From Acanthaster planci (Eukaryota; Echinodermata; Asteroidea; Valvatida; Acanthasteridae): 47,610 nt of DNA. The notes under the pieces were generated by a model. The model worked only from the letters and a program-made list of their open reading frames with translations. It searched no databases and was not told where the DNA came from. Positions 12,053 to 22,100 of the stretch are shown piece by piece (position 1 is the first letter of the stretch; every line of letters begins with the position of its first letter). Location: contig NW_019091356.1 of assembly GCF_001949145.1 (NCBI RefSeq), forward strand, positions 1,845,833 through 1,893,442, given 5' to 3'. The position numbers were made by a program, and so were the translations under genes.

Positions 12053-12099
12053 GGCAAGGCATGACGGGAATGATTCGATCTTGCACCAGGGGGACGGCC
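12053..12099 (-). pseudogene. Gene 2 remnant of the last third of exon 12
   Basis: It reads AVPLVQDRIIPVMPC before an intact donor gtaagtca and matches gene 3 exon 12 (AIPLVQDRIVPVKPC). Upstream the sequence switches to gene 3 intron 7 homology, and there is no AG acceptor next to it. It is probably skipped by splicing. Confidence 0.7.
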
Positions 12100-12227
12100 A
12101 TACAAGCAAAAACAACGGGAAATCATGATTGATTATGAATCAAACAAGGGACAGAATAACTCTGTGATTTACTTAGTACCCGTAAAGGCATCCGAACTAA
12201 CAGAAATGTCAGATTTGACAAACTCAC

Positions 12228-12357
12228 CAACAGTGACGGTCTCCGCGTGGATGAACGGATGGGACCAGACATCCCGGCCATTTCTTTGAATGGTAATGGT
12301 GTATGAGATGGGTTCAGTGCAGCTGTCTAGCACAGATACCGCTGTGATTGGAAGAGA
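12228..12357 (-). pseudogene. Gene 2 exon homologous to gene 3 exon 7 (module 2, exon b)
   Basis: The exon is 130 nt, phase 0 to 1, open, with acceptor cacaag and donor gtgagttt. It encodes ITAVSVLDSCTEPISYTI then GRDVWSHPFIHAETV. It is close to gene 3 exon 7, with the module cysteine kept. Confidence 0.75.
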
Positions 12358-12786
12358 CTTGTGGGGGCGGCGGAACAGAACAAAGACAGAATTAATGTGA
12401 TCTTGCTGCCACCTGGAGGCATGAAGCCTCACTGTGCCCCGGGAATCCCCCACAACCCTGCTGGCCAGTTGCCCCTCCCGCCCACCTGCCCGACCCTTCG
12501 AGACTGTAATATGGATGCAATGAATTGAGCACATTATTTAATCCTGGTGGGAACAAAGAAGCCTTCAAAGTAATACATGTACTTTGTTCAACTGTTGACA
12601 GAGGAAAAAAAGCTGATTTGACTTGAGAAAGACTAGTGATGAACACAGCCAAATTACAATTCGGAATTCAACATCCACATTCGTGCATACGTAGATCAAT
12701 ATTTCATGTGCCCAAAGTATGGCATCTCCTCTACTGCGACATTATTTGAGAATTCTTTAACTGGCTTTCTGGAACAATCAACTTAC

Positions 12787-12917
12787 AAAAAACCTGATGT
12801 CAAATGCACCCATGCATCTGAAGCCACTACAGTCGTCATTCTTCGTGCAAAGAAAACTGTGAGGCGTCATTCCATTGACAAGTTCTTGCATCTGTTGGCA
12901 CCGTAAGCTTTGTTGGC
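12787..12917 (-). pseudogene. Gene 2 exon homologous to gene 3 exon 6 (module 2 Cys cassette)
   Basis: The exon is 131 nt, phase 1 to 0, open. It encodes QSLRCQQMQELVNGM then FLCTKNDDCSGFRCMG. All four cassette cysteines and the C-x-G-F-x-C core are intact. It is one codon shorter than gene 3. Confidence 0.75.
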
Positions 12918-13424
12918 CTACGATTACAAAAAAGGAATTTGTTGGAAGCAAAGCTGCACCCCTCGGTCAAATTGGAAAGAAACCATCAGCAGACTTTGAC
13001 CAGTCTCTGACAAGAACAGTCCTGGTATGTAATGCAAAATGTTACAAAGCTACTGAGCTGATTACCCGATAGCTAGCAACAAAGAGAAATACCAAAATTG
13101 ACATCTATACACAAAGATGATACAAGTTTTGTGCACATTCCAAGGAAAACCCGTCAAGCTTTCTGAACATACTGATGCACTAGGCACTATGCTCCTTCCC
13201 TAACACACACTAGCTCTTTGTGAGAAGATCACGCAGCACCATCTACACTGATCCTTGGCAGACTGAGATCGATCGGAACATTTTGAGATGAAATTATTTG
13301 TGCTTTGTCAGAGCAAGTGCATATGCCTGTGGAACATCAGCCCCATAGGATGCTTCTCCTATAGGTAACACAGCACCCTTTCAAATTCATGCAATCATCT
13401 ATCCAACCTCAACTAAATTCTTAC

Positions 13425-13637
13425 TTGGGCGCTGGGTGGCCGGGAGCAAGGTGGTGTTCTGATGAGCATCGAAGATATATGTGGAACATGGGATGTGCCA
13501 CAAAATTCCTTCGCAGTCTGCATGTCGGGTGCAGTTGATGCTACCAGTATCTCTGAAATTTGCCAGCGGTTCCTGCTCTTGGTTAATCTGCTCCACAGCC
13601 TCATCTAACGTGTCACATTCTGGCTGGTACGTGGCTT
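13425..13637 (-). pseudogene. Gene 2 chimeric exon: start of exon 2 fused to end of exon 5
   Basis: The 213-nt exon is open in phase 1 to 1. It begins EATYQPECDTLDEAVEQI and runs to NCTRHADCEGI like gene 3 exon 2. It then changes to sequence homologous to gene 3 exon 5 (CTCATCAGAACACC, CTTGCTCC) and uses the exon 5 donor gtaagaattt. The downstream intron matches gene 3 intron 5. The exon 5 part is read in a different frame, so the conserved PPC ending is lost, but total length preserves phase with the next exon. Confidence 0.8.
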
Positions 13638-14420
13638 CTGAGGCACAGAAAAATCAAAGTACACGTTACATAATGCCTTGAACACTGCATGGCCCAAATC
13701 AAGGGTAAGTTGATGCATAGTTTGCCAGAGTAATTCAGCGTGTCCAATGCTAGAACACCGCCGAACCACGTGAACTTGCTGCCATACCAAAACAGGTGGC
13801 CATTTTAGCCCAAAAGGCATGTGATTTGTTGTATTGTGTACACTTATGACAACCTCGTAACATACAATTCACCTTGTGTTGACTCCTGGACAAAAAAGGT
13901 CCACATCATAGAGTGTGGAAAGTTATGTGAACTAAGCCTGGTCCGTGAAAGCTTACCCCCTTCCTGGAATACAGTTTTATTACAGGCAGTTTTGGGATTA
14001 GGGTTATTTGTAAAGGGAAGAGGGACAGCCAAGCAAACCCCCAACCAAAAAATCCAGCTTACACAATGTCCAAAGTGGACGGTCGTAATGAAATGAAGGC
14101 AAAGTCCAACCTGGGCTAGACCTAGCCCAAGTGGACTGTCAGTCCTGATGTAATGAAGACTGGCATCCAATCTGGGCTGGGCCTACATCATGTACAGCAG
14201 CTAGACCCTTGTCCACGATGGTCCAGCTCCATAGGCTATGGGCTTAGCCCAGGCCTAGTCCTTGTCTGTCCCTTCCATCTGACGGCGCATGAAGGTATGC
14301 AACGGCGTGGCGTGGTAAGGTTTTTCTTTCCTAAGTAACATTGTGCTGTATTTAAATTTTAAAACTCACTGTCTTAGAATCAATGAACAACGAACGGCAA
14401 AAATAATAGGAAATTCCTAC
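13638..14420 (-). other. Gene 2 intron 1
   Basis: The 783-base intron matches gene 3 intron 1 near 30400-30790: ttagggttatttgta, agggacagccaagcaaacc and aaaatccagctta occur in both. No exon is recognised. Confidence 0.7.
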
Positions 14421-14512
14421 CTGCCGTTTGCAGAAGAATCCAGGCGCAAATGACACTTGTTAAAATCGTAGCTTAAGCCAACTCGACTCGCACGAGTCGC
14501 AGGACGCTTCAT
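14421..14512 (-). pseudogene. Gene 2 signal-peptide exon with disrupted start
   Basis: The end of the exon, TSVICAWILLQTA, is nearly the same as gene 3's, with the same donor gtaggaattt. In that frame the nearest upstream stop is TAA and there is no ATG after it; an ACG stands seven codons before the ICAW. The ATG at 14512-14510 is one base out, and its frame meets a stop early in the next exon. Confidence 0.7.
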
Positions 14513-14748
14513 TCTTGGTTTGGCCTTTGATGGTTTCAGCTAGTTCTTTGAGCATTGATAGTCGACGGAACTATTAAAAGATATCTCTTGGGGTCACCAA
14601 GAGACATCTCCCCCCAAATACATTACATTTCCCCCCAAATTGTGGCCCGGAGTCTACCGCACTGCAACGAGAGCGGGCCAGCGGCGACCACCACGCGCTA
14701 GCATGCCAACGAAGTACACGTGCGATCACATGAATCGATCATGTCACA

Positions 14749-14774
14749 TTGTGGCCAACAGAGGGCGCCGTCAC
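14749..14774 (-). promoter_or_regulatory. Shared upstream element of gene 2 (CTCF-like)
   Basis: In the sense direction the element reads CGGCGCCCTCTGTTGGCCAC, about 240 bases before the ATG position. It agrees with the gene 4 element at all but one position. The reverse strand CCAACAGAGGGCGCC fits the vertebrate CTCF core CCASYAGRKGGCRS at 13 of 14 positions. Function is inferred only. Confidence 0.5.
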
Positions 14775-15170
14775 GGCTCATTAATAACGCACAAGAAGAC
14801 AGGCCGGTACGGCGGACCTTGGAAGAAGGAAGGCGAACTTGGTTTCCGGGGACCATACAATTGGGGGTCCAAACGTTTTGACTTTTTTTCTTAACAAGTT
14901 GAGCTTTCTGAGCGTTTAGGACAAATTTTGAGGCCGTTGACATTGGCAAACTATATTTTAGACACTCGAATATCATCAAATAGAAGTAATTACAAGCGAC
15001 AGTTGGTTTTGTTTTCAGAGGTGAGACCGCATGGCACAGACTGTGACAGTGGGTACATGTATTCAAAGTTCCTCCGACACCACACCAGAACACGGCCCTC
15101 AATCATCCAGTCCATTATGCACTATAATAAACAAATCAGCAACCAACTCTTTCAACGAGAAGTTAGCTTT

Positions 15171-15176
15171 TTTATT
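15171..15176 (-). terminator. Candidate polyadenylation signal AATAAA for gene 3
   Basis: AATAAA lies on the minus strand. The surrounding sequence, including the T-run and the signal, is also found in the relic block at 38842-38847. It marks the likely distal end of the gene 3 transcript, about 3.8 kb beyond the stop, before the gene 2 promoter. Confidence 0.4.
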
Positions 15177-16901
15177 GAAATTCTGACATTGTTTCAAATT
15201 AATATTGGTGACACCTTGGCTGACAAAAACTGAAACACAATGTACACACAGTTTACACCTGGGAGATGAAATAATCAACAGGTTGATTGCAAACAAACCA
15301 AAAGACAAAGCAGCTTTACAGTAAGCTTGAAAGAGGGACAATAACTTGCAGCTGCAAGATACCTCAAATGAAAAATAAAGACTGTTCTAGCTCACAAACA
15401 CCTGAAATGCTGTCAAAAATTATAACTTCATTTCAATGGCTACAATATTTACACAACACTTTCTTTAACTGCCATAAAGCATTAATATAAAAATCCCAAA
15501 CTTTGTACCCTGTACAAGTGGAGTACCCCTTGTGACAAAACTATAACCTTATGCCTATGTGCTCATTTTGGTGAAAATATTCCTGGTGCACTTGGCACCA
15601 TGCATGCACGAAAAAGAGCACGCATGCAATGTGTTCCCAAACCACAATGTGCGACCATCCCCGGCAATATTCACCGGCAACCCTCAAACCAAGAGGTTGC
15701 CACATGAGCCTGAAAATGAGAGTGAAGCGGGGTTTTATGCTGGTCACTCCATTTTAACCCGAGACTGGATGAGAAAGGGCAAGAACCAGTCTCGCCAACT
15801 TCCCTGGTTCCATGTACAACCGTCAACGGTTCACACTGAAGACTTGGGAATGGCAACCCAGAAGTGTCTAACATGGAGTGTGCATTACCAACTGAACCCA
15901 GTCCATTCATCCCAAGCCCCATTTACAAATGATTTGGATTTCTTAGGTACAAGACGCAACTTTACTAATAAAACCACAAAACACAACCAGAGTGAAGAGA
16001 ACGGCCGGTAACCGAACATTCGCCCTCTTAATAAACAACTAGGAATCTTACGAAAAATCCCCATGAAAGAAAAATTTGTACACCTCAGAGCTCCGCTCAA
16101 ATTGTGGACAAAGTGCAACTGAATGGTAACAGTATGTGCTGAGCTACAGCTCGGTGCCCAATTTCAAGGAGCTGCTTTTGGCAGAAAAGTCGGGCTAACT
16201 TTAGCAGAAAACTGCTAACATTAAGCACTATTTCAGGGCAGTCCTTGGTATGGTTGTGCAAATAGTTGCATGCGCATAGAGATTCTACTGAACATTACAT
16301 CACTAAGTTTAAGCAAATCATTCCATTCAAGTTAGCATGTCTTTGGCTGTGTTCACTGCTCATGGTCTCCATGAAATACGTGGGGCGTCTATGCTAAGCA
16401 GTGCCGTGAAATTGGGCCCAGATTTCATAACATTTTTCTCAAATTAGCAAGATGACAAACCTTTACAAAAGACTAAATTGGTATACACAGCATGTATTTT
16501 TATATCTACCTCTATCAGAAGTGTCTTTTTTTACATCTCAAGAGCAGATGGCATGAGCATATTTAAAATATGAAATTAATTTAACAAAACCAATGTGCCC
16601 AATAAAACAAACTATATTCTCTAAGTTATACCTTATAACTTTACCTATTATTTAAAAAATATCATAAACAGTACTAAGGGTTTGTACTGATATCCAGAAC
16701 TTTAAAATAAAATCTAGCAAAATATTTGTACCATGTCCCACAGCATAAAACTTGAGCTGACTGAAGGCATTGGACAAGTTGGGTATTTCAAAAAGGCAAC
16801 ACCATTCAAGAACAAGACATCTGATGCCCGAACATGTTTACGATGTCTGCCTAACAGCCACTTTGGCAGGGCCAACCTCAAGTGAGTGTTGACGTTCTGA
16901 A

Positions 16902-17070
16902 ATGCAGTATTGCATTCGAATGCATCACAAGTCCTTCCATAAGGCCAGTCATGTGTGACAGGGTGAACAATGACAAAAGAATGCTTTTGTCACAGATCAG
17001 TTGAATAGCTTGTGGCTTGTGATGGACTTACAGGGACTTGCTGGGACATGTGATGGACTCGAATACAACA
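16902..17070. mobile_element. CATCACAAGTCC-family MITE, copy in the gene 3 3' flank
   Basis: The left end gcattcgaatgcatcacaag and the right end gtgatggactcgaatac form terminal inverted repeats. The equivalent place in the gene 2 flank (near 9520) lacks it. Related copies are at 39984-40173, 22262-22372 (diverged) and 47577-47610 (cut by the window edge). Confidence 0.75.
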
Positions 17071-17327
17071 CGGCTGGAATGACCTGCAATATGCTTCATT
17101 TTGAGCATGCCTTGTTGAACTGCCCAACTAGCTTGCAGGCTTAGAGCCTGGAACTCTCTCTGCAGGGTACCGGGGTTAATGGCAGGCTGTTTTGGCATTG
17201 ATATTTTCTTCAGAGGCTGCTAAGAAGAGCATCAATATGCATATCCCTCCTTAGGAATTGGCCAGGAGAGGGTTTGGGGGCAATTTTATAGGATCAAGGA
17301 CAATGCATACAGAACCATATCATCCTG

Positions 17328-17840
17328 NNNNNNNNNNNNNNNNNNNNNNNNNNNNNNNNNNNNNNNNNNNNNNNNNNNNNNNNNNNNNNNNNNNNNNNNN
17401 NNNNNNNNNNNNNNNNNNNNNNNNNNNNNNNNNNNNNNNNNNNNNNNNNNNNNNNNNNNNNNNNNNNNNNNNNNNNNNNNNNNNNNNNNNNNNNNNNNNN
17501 NNNNNNNNNNNNNNNNNNNNNNNNNNNNNNNNNNNNNNNNNNNNNNNNNNNNNNNNNNNNNNNNNNNNNNNNNNNNNNNNNNNNNNNNNNNNNNNNNNNN
17601 NNNNNNNNNNNNNNNNNNNNNNNNNNNNNNNNNNNNNNNNNNNNNNNNNNNNNNNNNNNNNNNNNNNNNNNNNNNNNNNNNNNNNNNNNNNNNNNNNNNN
17701 NNNNNNNNNNNNNNNNNNNNNNNNNNNNNNNNNNNNNNNNNNNNNNNNNNNNNNNNNNNNNNNNNNNNNNNNNNNNNNNNNNNNNNNNNNNNNNNNNNNN
17801 NNNNNNNNNNNNNNNNNNNNNNNNNNNNNNNNNNNNNNNN
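17328..17840. other. Assembly gap, 513 N
   Basis: The sequence is unknown here. The homologous gene 2 flank has about 115 bases (9776-9891) between the same flanking sequences, so the true gap may be shorter than drawn or hold an insertion. ORFs crossing it are artefacts. Confidence 0.98.
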
Positions 17841-18953
17841 TTAGAATCCCGCTACAGTCCTTGTTCACTAACAAATTCAGGATTACATCAATTATTACAG
17901 ATAGACCCCTACTGAGTGGCAGCACTGCCCTAGTATTGAAAAGTCAACGGGCAAACCCAACTCAACCAGAGCAATTCTCAAGGCCGAAAAAAACTTGTTG
18001 AGCACAAACAACGTATGCGTTCAACTTGGAGATATATTTCAACGAATATTTCAGAGAGGTGGGTATATTTCCATTCCCCTGGCTTGCCAGAGACATGTAA
18101 TGGCTCCAACAAGCAGGGCACTGATTCTCCTGGTACTCTTCCCAATGCAATCTGGAGTTGTATTTGTAATGAGGAACATAAATCAAAATCTGTGAAGATT
18201 TCTCAGTAAAATATGTTCATTTCTGAAAAAAAAGTAACAAAAAACTTCAGATATGGAAAAGTGCATTCATCGTTCCACTGAATTTTCTCAAAAATCAAAA
18301 TCAATTAAACTCTTCTGAAAACAAAGTAATATTATCAAACTGAAACAAGTGATCAATACCTCTGTAATTTCATTTCATAAAATTGTACAAGCAAAACAAG
18401 GATATGTAGTGGTCACATAACCATCAATTTCTTTCAAAATGTAATTATCTCAATAACTGTCAGTCACTAGGTTTTTCTTTTGGGGGGGTGCTTAACTTAC
18501 ACCCACTAATTTTTTTGTCTATGAAATGTTTTATTTCTAAATGTTTGCTCCAATCTCAAGGAAATGGAAATGAGGTTATGCAGATGTCAAACCCACATCT
18601 ACCAATTTGAACAGTTGAAAGAGCCTATTATTAACTCTGCCAATCGTGGGGTCAATCTACTTTTGCTGTAACATCTGACAGGATTATATAGCAAATACTG
18701 AAAAGCTTGGAATGTGTCAAACACAAACAAGATTATTCACTTTTTTCCACATTTTGAAGTTTACGGCCAGTTAACATTTTAACAAACCTGCCATTTACTG
18801 CACATGGCAATTCACTGGGTTGCACAAAGAAATTCAAGCGAGCATTTCACTTAGACTTTACTTACAAAAGTGCTGTAAGACATGGTTAATTTTTGTTTTT
18901 AGTTACATTGCCACAGAAAAGGCACAGACACGCTGTTACTTATGTCAACTTAC

Positions 18954-19115
18954 CAATATGTGGGGAGACGGGGTACTACATATCCGCATCCGAGCTCTCC
19001 ACCAGGTGGATATGATCGTTGTGCCTGTGAGATCGCCGACGGTACCACACCAGTGCCACGACGGCTGCCGCTACCATGACGACGGCGACCACACCCACAA
19101 CTGCACCAATAGTTG
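18954..19115 (-). CDS. Gene 3 exon 15: transmembrane helix, tail and stop
   Basis: The acceptor is tgcttgcag. It encodes TIGAVVGVVAVVMV, then ALVWYRRRSHRHNDH, and ends SSDADM with the stop TAG at 18976-18978. A gtaagttgac donor lies 22 bases beyond the stop and is kept in gene 2. The CDS proper ends at 18976. Confidence 0.88.
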
Positions 19116-22100
19116 CTGCAAGCAGGTGGACAAACAATCGTCAAAGTGCATGAGTGCCTGTTGTTAAAACACACGGCTTTTCAATATCTTCTTCCAATTC
19201 CTAACAAACTTGTACCCTATCGATAAATGTTGTTTGATTTTTTTCTCTGTTAGTAGTTACAGATCATTAGCACTTGCCAACAATAAATCGGTGTCATTTT
19301 GCGTACCTTTTTCCAGGGGGGGTCAGGTCAGAGATTTTGTTTCAATGTCTCATTTTTGCGGACAAGCAGAAATGATGATGACACATTATACGTGCCATTT
19401 ACAATGGCATTGGTGCATTTACTTTAGTTGTTTTGTAATATTTTCCCCAATTGTTTCCTTTTTTTGTCTCGGGGGGGGGGAGGGTTGGCCCCCCATGGAT
19501 CTGCACCTGCACAACTATCCTTACCACAAGAATAATATGACAAGATGAAATAAAACTACATAAGACTGGATTGACACAAAGCCTATAACCATAATGTGTG
19601 TGTGTGGGACTTACCGGCCTGTGAGTTGGGCTGGGTCGACTTGCCAGGTTCGCCACCTCCACCTTTTGGGGGCTTGACAGGGTTATTGTTGGGGGGACCT
19701 GATTAGCGATTCCATCGTGTTAAAGAGGAAAAAATAAACAGTGACTTCAATTGTAGATGGTAAAAACAGGCATAATGGCACGCTCTTTTCGAACAAAACT
19801 CCCTACAACAACAAAGACAATGATGCTGCACTGTTTTGGGGCAGGATTGAACTTGTCGTACACTTGAAGAACTTGAATTTTGTATTATTGGTGTTTCTGT
19901 TTGTTTTGGCTGACTGTTTTCGATACATACCTGGTGAGGCAGCTTTGCAGACTTCATTAGGGTTGTCTGGAAATGGAACTGCCAATGCTAAAGATGGAAA
20001 AGGAATGAGTTGATGAAACCACTTTGGTTAACCACTTGCTGCCGGGGAGCCCAGTTTTGGGCACTTATTCTTTATATGCACAGCTGGGTGTCTGAATCGA
20101 ACAAAGGGAACTGGGCCTTGTAACAAAAGACAGTACTCGTAGCAAAAGACCAGACTGCTGGGAATTACGCCAATTTTTCACTGTCAATAGTGGGAATGTA
20201 AATCCAGCATTTTTTAAACAGTATACCACTGTTTGAGGCATTCATTGCGAGCGGAATACCACTGGGGACAACAGTGCTCCACCACCACACTAATAAGCCA
20301 CACAGTACCACTTCAGGCTAATATGGCCCCCTGTTGAAAAGACATCAGCAGCGCACTGTGCCGGTTTCGGGAACAAAAGAAAATTACGTAACACTGAACA
20401 ATCTGGGCTCTTTATACAAGGCAGCAGGCCTGGCTGAAATACTCCAGCATCCATAGATGTTGTCTGTCAGATTAGAGTAGAAACCAGACAGTCTTTGGTG
20501 TGGGTGTAAGTGCCCAGTAAATGAAGATATGAATTTGGAAAGAATTTTGAAAACAGAAAAAAATGAAAAATACTCTGGCCCAGCAGAAATAACATATTTA
20601 TAAATGCCCCCGGCAGGATGTGGTTATTGGCATTAACTTGTGGGGTAAGTTAAAAGGCAGGTGTAGTAACGTGCCGCACCTACAACAGCACCGATGATGG
20701 CTTTAAAAACAGTAATCCCCCACCTCAAAACAGTAATCCTCTGTCCTAGGAAAAACTTGCTATTACTGTGCAAAAGAGACATTGTGGACCGTTTGACTTA
20801 CTGCAAGGTTTGACGGGTACGATGCGATCTTGCACCAGGGGGATGGCGACGGTTCCTTCGGGTGTGTATCCCTTCAGAGTTAGGGCCAGCTCAACAGAAC
20901 GGTTGCTCCGTCGCATAACTAGAAACTTGATCTCTCCACCAGAGAGGAGTTCCTCTACAATAAATAATTGATAAGCAGTGTACCATGAAAGAGGACAACA
21001 AAACCCATTCCGCCCAAAAATGAAACCGGTCTATCTGACCATCTACGGCATACTGATTTTGCAATTTCGGCATAAAATTATGCATTCAGCATTTGTATTT
21101 GCAATGTGTATCACTGCCCGAATGTTCCCAGCCAGAAAAATGATTACGCCGGAAAATCTACCAGACCACTGCACTGGGTAACGATTTCTCCACTTCAGTG
21201 GAAAATGTGGTGGAAACAAATGGTGCCTCAGGAATCGCCGGACACTGAAATTTGGCAAACCCTACAACAATGGGCGATATCACGAAGCACCACGCACATC
21301 TTACAGGGATTCGGTTAACTCAAATTCGGTGGCTACACCATTAGGCAGAAACGTTGTTGAAACGAAAGAGGAGTAGGGTTTGTTTACAGTCTCTATTAAC
21401 ACTAGTAGTTTGGCCAAAACATTCCCAGGGAAATTACCAACTGTGATGTAGGGATGCCGGCTTGCTCACCTGTTCAGTCATCAAGTCCGACGGCAACCGA
21501 TTATTCATTAGTCAAATATAGCATCACAATCTCTGGAAATTTTTGCACATGGCCCTCTCTCACACTGTATGGCTCAAAATAGAGTCAACAAAGTGTCACG
21601 TTTCCAATAAAGATTTTACTCACTGTTAATTGACAGGACAATCCTTTAAGCTCTTGTAATATCATACAAATTATCCAGAATATAATCTCACCGATGGGAA
21701 CAACTGCGTTGCACGTTATGTTTCTTGCCACATGGTAATTTTTGGATGTCTCACTGTCGATGGTGAGCAAGAGGCGAACTGGAGACTCACAGTGGAACAT
21801 TTTCGTCTTGAATAAATACCGAACCTTTAAAGATGGAATGAGAGGAGAGACAGACTTCATAGAGCAAGAAACAGCCTGATTCAAGAAACTTGGAGGCATT
21901 ATTAATATTGATCACCACAACATTAATCATTAGTCAACTATTTCACGGGCCAAGTTCAAACGACACTTACACCGCTAGAAGTAAGGTTGCACGAAAAACC
22001 GTCACACGGATTGTGGTTGGCCTTGCAATTCATGCGGCCGTGGAAGACTTCATTGTTGTCGATGTCATCGGCTATGTCCCTAAAGGTTGTGCACTCGTCA

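Larger units (their letters stand above)
10415..14512 (-). pseudogene. Gene 2: internally deleted tandem copy of gene 3, probably a pseudogene
   Basis: This is a gene-level entry. Exons, introns and upstream sequence match gene 3. Two large deletions are visible. One joins exon 2 to the end of exon 5 as a single chimeric exon (13425-13637). The other joins intron 7 to the middle of exon 12 (near 12110), leaving that exon without an acceptor. Further damage: the ATG at 14512 is out of frame with the signal peptide, the signal-peptide frame has an upstream stop and no ATG, the two stalk exons each carry an extra base, and the transmembrane exon has in-frame stops ahead of its hydrophobic stretch. 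Exons 2-4 remain open and in phase, so expression of a short protein cannot be excluded. Single-base sequencing errors in the C runs could explain some of the shifts but not the deletions. Confidence 0.75.
15177..18953 (-). other. Gene 3 3' flank / candidate 3' UTR or 3' UTR intron
   Basis: The region is homologous to the gene 2 3' flank (8020-10360). It contains a MITE insertion (16902-17070) and the assembly gap. No coding sequence is recognised. A gtaagttgac directly after the last coding exon is conserved in gene 2, suggesting that the 3' UTR is spliced. Confidence 0.6.

Noticed and set aside
12053-12099. Gene 2 functional exon for AVPLVQDRIIPVMPC
   Set aside because: There is no AG acceptor upstream. 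The intron 7-derived sequence abuts it directly, so it is a deletion remnant.
15559-16011. 150-codon plus-strand ORF, the longest gap-free one
   Set aside because: It lies in the gene 3 3' flank. The matching gene 2 flank does not keep the frame, and there is no recognisable motif.
17258-18001. Long open frame of 247 codons
   Set aside because: It spans the run of N, so the openness is an artefact of undefined codons.
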